Shown here: one piece after another, positions 6,178 through 8,114 of the stretch
Layout: every line of letters starts with the position of its first letter
Numbering within the stretch: position 1 is the stretch's first letter
From: Spirochaetaceae bacterium
GTDB lineage: Bacteria > Spirochaetota > Spirochaetia > Treponematales > Breznakiellaceae
Length of the DNA: 8,114 nt
Assembly (NCBI GenBank): GCA_031279895.1
Contig: JAITHR010000110.1
Location: 1 to 8,114 of the forward strand
Direction of reading: 5' to 3'
Program-made: the position numbers and the translations under genes
The notes under the pieces: model-generated
The model's database searches: none
What the model was told of the DNA's origin: nothing
What the model saw: the letters and a program-made list of their open reading frames with translations, nothing else

Positions 6178-6933
6178 GCCCGCAAGCCACGGAATCCCGC
6201 CCGCAAGCCACGGAATTACGCCCCGAAGCCACGGAATCCCGCCCCGAAGCCACGCATCCGCGCCCCTATGCCACGGAATCCCGCCCCGAAGCGACACAAT
6301 CCCGCTCCGAAGCCACGTAATCGCGCCCGCAAACCACGGAACCCCGCCCGCAAGCCACGGAATCGCGCCCGCAAGCCACACAACCGCGCCCCTATGCCAC
6401 GGAATCGCGCTCCGAAGCCACGGAATCACGCCCCGAAGCCACTGAATCGCGCCCCGAAACCACCTACCCGCGCCTCTATGCCACGGAATCCCGCTCCGAA
6501 GCGACACAATCACGCCCATAAGCCACGCATCCGCGCCCGCAAGCCACGAAACCGCGCCTCTATGCCACGTAATCACGCCTCCAAGCCACGGAACCCCGCC
6601 CGCAAGCCACGGAACCACGCCCCGAAGCCACGGAATCGCGCTCCGAAGCCACGTAATCACGCCCGCAAGCCACACAATCGCGCCTCTATGCCACGGAACC
6701 GCGCCCCGAAGCGACACAATCCCGCTCCGAAGCCACGTAATCGCGCCCGCAAACCACGGAACCTCGCCCGCAAGCCACGGAATCGCGCCCGCAAACCACG
6801 TAATCGCGCCCGCAAGCAACGGAATCCCGCCCCGAAGCCACACAATCCCGCCCCGAAGCCACCTACCCGCGCCCGTAAGCCACGAAACCGCGCCCCGAAG
6901 CCACACAGCTCCGCCCGCAAGCCACGGAATCGC
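6178..6933. repeat. 21-bp tandem array 2, 36 exact-length units
   Basis: Thirty-six consecutive 21-nt units occupy exactly 756 bp with no indel. Read in plus triplets the common unit is GCC CGC AAG CCA CGG AAT and then CCC or CGC. Variation is concentrated in the triplets after GCC (CGC, CCG, CCT, TCT, CAT), after CCA (CGG, CGT, CAC, CGC, CCT) and in the last triplet. A higher-order period shows: ATG-type units 5, 15 and 25 are each followed by the only CGA CAC units, 6, 16 and 26. Units 5-9 are nearly repeated as 25-29. Both strands are open: plus 6268-6945 gives a PRNPARK-type protein, and minus 7047-6088 a Trp-rich WLAGAIP-type protein with a GTG start. Neither has a clear ribosome site or a recognised domain, so I do not call either as a gene, though a short repeat protein cannot be excluded. 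Confidence 0.93.
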
Positions 6934-7101
6934 GCCCCGCCCTGAACAACGCGCCGCCCCATTACTACGCACAACAACGCATAAACCGTCGCAAACTGCG
7001 CGAGAGCGTAGCCGCGCCCGGTCCGTGCCGGCCCGCTCAACGGACACGGTGTCGCACCATTTGGAAACAACGGGCGGCCATGCTTAAACCGTCGGAGACG
7101 G
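6934..7101. repeat. Third, diverged copy of the 104/105-bp repeat and its hairpin
   Basis: From about 6982 to 7082 the sequence parallels the 275-483 repeats: a decayed hairpin (AAACCGTCGCAAACTGC), then GCGCGAGAGCGTAGCCGCGCC, GGACACGGTGTCGCACCATTT and GGCGGCCATG. It is followed by an intact hairpin, CCGTC-GGA-GACGG (7089-7101), just as the first copies are followed by another hairpin. On the minus strand it begins MAARCFQMVRHRVR and then stops. The stretch 6934-6981 is unremarkable apart from GAACAACGC, which also occurs near 2462. Confidence 0.75.
7083..7101 (-). terminator. Hairpin abutting the stop codon of the hypothetical gene
   Basis: On the minus strand, the TAG stop (7104-7102) is followed at once by CCGTC-TCC-GACGG and then TTTAAGC. 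The stem is 5 bp and the T-run only 3, so this would be a weak terminator. Its placement at the very end of the gene matches the other gene ends in this window. Confidence 0.4.
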
Positions 7102-7797
7102 CTAGGGGATGACGATGGTGGCAAGGGGGCCGTAGGGACCGGGGTCGCCCTTGTCGTTCGTCAGGCGGAGCGTGACGAACAGGCGGCTCCCGCTTTCGCC
7201 CTGGAAGTCGAACTCGTGGGAGCGCCGGCGGGTGCGCAGACGGTAAAAGAGGCCGTCGCCGGAGGCCGGTTCCCCGTCGAGCTGGCACGGGTGCGCCGCG
7301 GTGGGCGCGCCGGTGAAGCCGTAACAGATTTCGTGCCACACGTCGGCCCGCGGGTCCGTCGACGGGCCCGTGAGGTAGCGGATGCGCCGGACGAGGATGA
7401 GGTGCGGGCCGCCCGCGGCAACGAGGTCGCAGATAATCTGGGCGTCAGGCGCCAAAATAGGGGACCACGCCTTTCTTTTTGCGGTGAGTCCGAGGGTTAC
7501 GCGGTCAATTCGGGTCAAAAACGGGGAGTTGAAATACTGTTCGTGAAGAAACAGCATCTTTTCCACGAGGTTTTCAAAGGCAACGCGGACTTTCGTGTTC
7601 AAAATTTCGGATCGCGGGGACTGTTCGGCCTCTTCGAGCGCTGCCCGCGCGATAATCACGAGGTCGTGGAACTCCCGATACTCGGCGGGCGGAATATCCC
7701 ACGCCAGAAGCTTGGCCGGCAGGACCGTATCCCACACTTTTGCCATGTTCAAAACGCCTTTCCGCGATTTCGGGAGCCATCCTTTACGATTATACAT
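7102..7797 (-). CDS. Hypothetical protein, resembles a repeated family of termite-gut treponemes
   Basis: A 231-residue protein of unknown function. The N-terminus MYNRKGWLPKSRKGVLN is followed by a mostly helical half (about 18-110, beginning MAKVWDTVLPAKLLAWDIPP). The C-terminal half (about 128-231) looks beta-rich and ends in RLTNDKGDPGPYGPLATIVIP-type sequence, much like the last strands of a fibronectin-III-like domain. From memory, similar proteins with an NWLP...R...MAK.W opening and a KG..GPWGP ending are multicopy in termite-gut Treponema; this is recall, not a search. There is no signal peptide or membrane segment. I choose ATG 7797 because GGAGAAAG lies just upstream; ATG 7746 is the alternative. 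The frame stays open through array 3 to the window edge, so an N-terminal heptad-repeat extension (RKRFLES units) is possible but less likely. The stop abuts a dispersed hairpin. Confidence 0.75.
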   Translation of the reverse strand: MYNRKGWLPKSRKGVLNMAKVWDTVLPAKLLAWDIPPAEYREFHDLVIIARAALEEAEQSPRSEILNTKVRVAFENLVEKMLFLHEQYFNSPFLTRIDRVTLGLTAKRKAWSPILAPDAQIICDLVAAGGPHLILVRRIRYLTGPSTDPRADVWHEICYGFTGAPTAAHPCQLDGEPASGDGLFYRLRTRRRSHEFDFQGESGSRLFVTLRLTNDKGDPGPYGPLATIVIP

Positions 7798-7825
7798 CTT
7801 TCTTTCTCCATAAAACAGGGTGTTG

Positions 7826-7843
7826 ACCGGCCATAGGACCGGT
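7826..7843. promoter_or_regulatory. Imperfect inverted repeat in the leader of the hypothetical gene
   Basis: ACCGG and CCGGT (7826-7830 and 7839-7843) form a 5-bp stem around CCATAGGA, in which CC and GG can extend the pairing with a bulge. It lies about 30 bp before ATG 7797 on the minus strand, between the gene and array 3. It could be an operator or a leader stem. On the plus strand TTGACC at 7823-7828 resembles a -35, with only a poor -10 (TTTACT, 18 bp away). Confidence 0.3.
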
Positions 7844-7856
7844 TTCTTTACTACGC

Positions 7857-8114
7857 GGAAACGTTTCCGCGACTCGGAGAAACGTTTCCGCGACTCCAAG
7901 AAACGTTTCCGCGACTCCAAGAAACGTTTCCGCGACTCCAAGAAACGTTTCCGCGACTCAGAAGTAGTTACCCGCGCACCGTAGGTAGGTACTTCCGCAC
8001 CGCAAATAGTTACCCGCGACCGGATTCTGGTCATGCGCGAACCGCGTGTGGTCATGCGCGACCCGCTTTCGGGTGTGCGCGACCCGCTTTCGGGTATAAG
8101 CGAGTCGCTTTTGG
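7857..8114. repeat. 21-bp tandem array 3, at least 12 units in strict register, truncated by the window edge
   Basis: Five near-identical units carry AAACGTTTC starting at 7859, 7880, 7901, 7922 and 7943, joined by CGCGACTCCAAG-type linkers. The register then continues exactly every 21 bp (7964, 7985, 8006, 8027, 8048, 8069, 8090), although the sequence changes to CGCGAACCGCGTGTGG and then to CGCGACCCGCTTTCGGG forms. A CGCGA-like start is kept in most units. Many units have arms that pair about 10 bp apart: ACCC/GGGT, GACC/GGTC, ACT/AGT. The minus strand is open throughout, as heptads such as RKRFLES, in the same frame as the downstream gene. Confidence 0.9.

Noticed and set aside
6268..6945. 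Plus-strand open frame of 225 codons through array 2
   Set aside because: It is open only because the repeat is a multiple of three and lacks stop triplets. It begins at a repeat-internal ATG, has no ribosome site, and variation falls at all codon positions.
6088..7047. Minus-strand Trp-rich open frame of 319 codons through array 2
   Set aside because: It has a GTG start inside a dispersed repeat and no ribosome site, runs through box C and the hairpin, and ends inside the fumarase alpha start. It is kept only as a possibility in the repeat entry.
7857..8114. CRISPR array
   Set aside because: The period is 21 bp with no separate repeat and spacer of normal length (about 25-40 nt each), the units are contiguous, and there are no cas genes.

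Overview
The window looks like a piece of a GC-rich spirochaete chromosome, most likely a Treponema-type bacterium of the termite-gut group. The reasons are a C-terminal protein (7102-7797) that resembles, from memory, a hypothetical-protein family I associate with those genomes, and a dense load of short hairpin elements and 21-bp tandem arrays between otherwise ordinary metabolic genes. The genus is inferred, not proven. No tRNA, rRNA, transposase, CRISPR or phage gene was seen.

Layout. Positions 5-277 hold a 13-unit 21-bp tandem array that continues off the left edge. It runs into two direct copies of a 104/105-bp repeat (275-483) and a third hairpin. Then come two plus-strand genes: metK (588-1757, S-adenosylmethionine synthetase) and, 17 nt later, a small cytoplasmic SGNH/GDSL hydrolase (1775-2356). 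After a repeat-filled convergent gap (2357-2614) there are three minus-strand genes: a GH36-type alpha-galactosidase-like glycosidase (2615-4513) and the two subunits of a class I Fe-S fumarase/tartrate dehydratase (beta 4671-5249, alpha 5249-6091), which overlap by one base. Positions 6101-7101 carry no convincing gene. They hold a 36-unit 21-bp array with no indels (6178-6933) and another copy of the 104/105-bp repeat. The last gene (7102-7797, minus) is a hypothetical protein preceded by a third 21-bp array (7857-8114) that runs off the right edge.

The metabolic genes are conventional: SAM supply, an esterase/thioesterase, hydrolysis of galactosides, and fumarate/malate interconversion. 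The unusual part is the repeat architecture. It has three elements: (i) three arrays of different sequence that all keep an exact 21-bp period; (ii) a family of 13-nt hairpins with a 5-bp stem and 3-nt loop, whose stems change in a compensated way; (iii) longer boxes of about 34-36 bp and 104/105 bp that recur with the hairpins. The 3' end of every transcription unit in the window (SGNH hydrolase, GH36, fumarase beta, hypothetical protein) is built from, or abuts, one of these elements. The 104/105-bp unit sits beside a 21-bp array twice. This suggests a composite repeat system that may be undescribed.
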